This document shows, piece by piece, positions 63,624-64,000 of a DNA stretch of 64,000 nucleotides. The notes under the pieces are model-generated. The model saw only the letters and a list, made by a program, of their open reading frames with translations. It made no database searches and had not been told where the DNA came from. This stretch comes from Peribacillus simplex (lineage in GTDB: Bacteria > Bacillota > Bacilli > Bacillales > DSM-1321): assembly GCF_900156045.1 (NCBI RefSeq), contig NZ_FTMX01000002.1, positions 806,001-870,000 of the forward strand, read 5' to 3'. The stretch's first letter is position 1. Every line of letters begins with the position of its first letter. The position numbers and the translations under genes are program-made.

Positions 63624-64000
63624 TCAATGCTTCTTAAATCCTTGTTTCTCAACGTAATCTTTCATGTACAACCTGCTTTTCTTACCAAGCATTCCAGCCA
63701 TTTGCTCAGTCCAGGTGTCTTTTCGTTTACCATTAGTGCGAAGATCATAATAATTGGAAATCGTTTCATTATACGCTTCAAGTTGTCCGATGAACTCTTG
63801 CTTATCCTCCTGATATCCATTTTCATGATAGATATTGGCCAGCGGCAAACGCGGCTTTTTATCCGAACGGTTTTTCGGATATCCGACCACTAGACCGAAT
63901 AATGGTATAACGCGATGCGGTATATTCAAAATCGCTGACACTTCCGGGAGATTATTGCGGATCCCGCCTATATAGCAAATGCCAAGATCCATTGATTCTG
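63624..64000 (-). CDS. NADPH-dependent flavin/nitroreductase, NfrA type (N-terminal part cut off)
   Basis: The minus-strand frame enters at the window edge and ends at 63624, giving the last 125 or so residues. ESMDLGICYIGGIRNNLPEV, PLFGLVVGYP and LPLANIYHENGY are typical of the C-terminal half of NfrA/NfsA oxygen-insensitive nitroreductases, where the flavin and the dimer tail lie; the end KKSRLYMKDYVEKQGF is the C-terminal tail. It reduces FMN, nitro compounds or disulfides with NADPH. Confidence 0.9.
   Translation of the reverse strand, partial: ESMDLGICYIGGIRNNLPEVSAILNIPHRVIPLFGLVVGYPKNRSDKKPRLPLANIYHENGYQEDKQEFIGQLEAYNETISNYYDLRTNGKRKDTWTEQMAGMLGKKSRLYMKDYVEKQGFKKH

Overview
The window looks like a chromosomal segment of a low-GC, endospore-forming Bacillaceae. 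The gene set and repeats resemble the Peribacillus (Bacillus simplex) group. Evidence for a spore former is the glcU-gdh pair, the sporulation kinase PrkA with YhbH, and B. subtilis-like genes such as kimA with a c-di-AMP riboswitch, glnK-glnL, and a yfiYZ-yfhA-like siderophore system. I see no rRNA, tRNA, CRISPR array or complete insertion sequence.

Layout. 1-3490: a cut-off FAD oxidase (GlcD-like), a pyrroline-5-carboxylate reductase and a DHA2 drug-efflux pump with a double operator. 3557-7785: a DNA glycosylase, a permease plus TIGR03943-type pair, and a LysM/NlpC-P60 cell-wall hydrolase. 8391-11717: an indole/phenylpyruvate-type decarboxylase divergent from a sigma-54-type, TyrR-like activator. 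11777-18601: cobT, a type I signal peptidase, a nitroreductase with an Rrf2 regulator, a BASS transporter, an FMN reductase, and glucose dehydrogenase with glucose uptake.

19176-33384 is the most unusual region: a proline/hydroxyproline-type catabolic island, entirely on the minus strand. It holds two proline-racemase-superfamily enzymes, two intact ornithine-cyclodeaminase-type (OCD) reductases, two near-identical MFS transporters, proline dehydrogenase, P5C dehydrogenase and an RpiR regulator. It has grown by repeated duplication. There are relics of two more OCD genes and two more rpiR genes. Three copies of a 20-bp palindrome (AAAGG...CCTTT) sit between each rpiR copy or relic and the next gene, so an rpiR-operator-target module appears three times in different states of decay. 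A coherent route would be hydroxyproline to pyrroline-2-carboxylate to proline to P5C to glutamate.

34333-43232: the potassium importer kimA under a c-di-AMP riboswitch, a gtrA-ykoT-ykoS-like envelope glycosylation cluster, galU and a cytochrome P450. A degraded half copy of the riboswitch and its upstream region lies at about 41016-41180, so the glycosylation/galU cassette is flanked by two copies of this sequence. 43527-48978: a RibD-like reductase, about 1.1 kb of decayed DNA, an amino-acid permease, and a GntR regulator with a CynX-type transporter. 49269-53865: yhbH, prkA and small genes. 54033-59467: a glutamine-use module (permease, glutaminase, GlnK-GlnL) with a GlnL-type direct repeat upstream of the glutaminase. 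59538-63338: a Fur-controlled siderophore ABC importer. 63624-end: a cut-off NfrA-like nitroreductase.

Several genes too short for routine ORF calling are supported by good ribosome binding sites (26681-26842, 43059-43232, 50952-51131, 53776-53865). Many start codons are refined here from ribosome binding sites, including TTG starts for the P450, GntR regulator, YkoS-like protein, HMA-like protein and GlnK.
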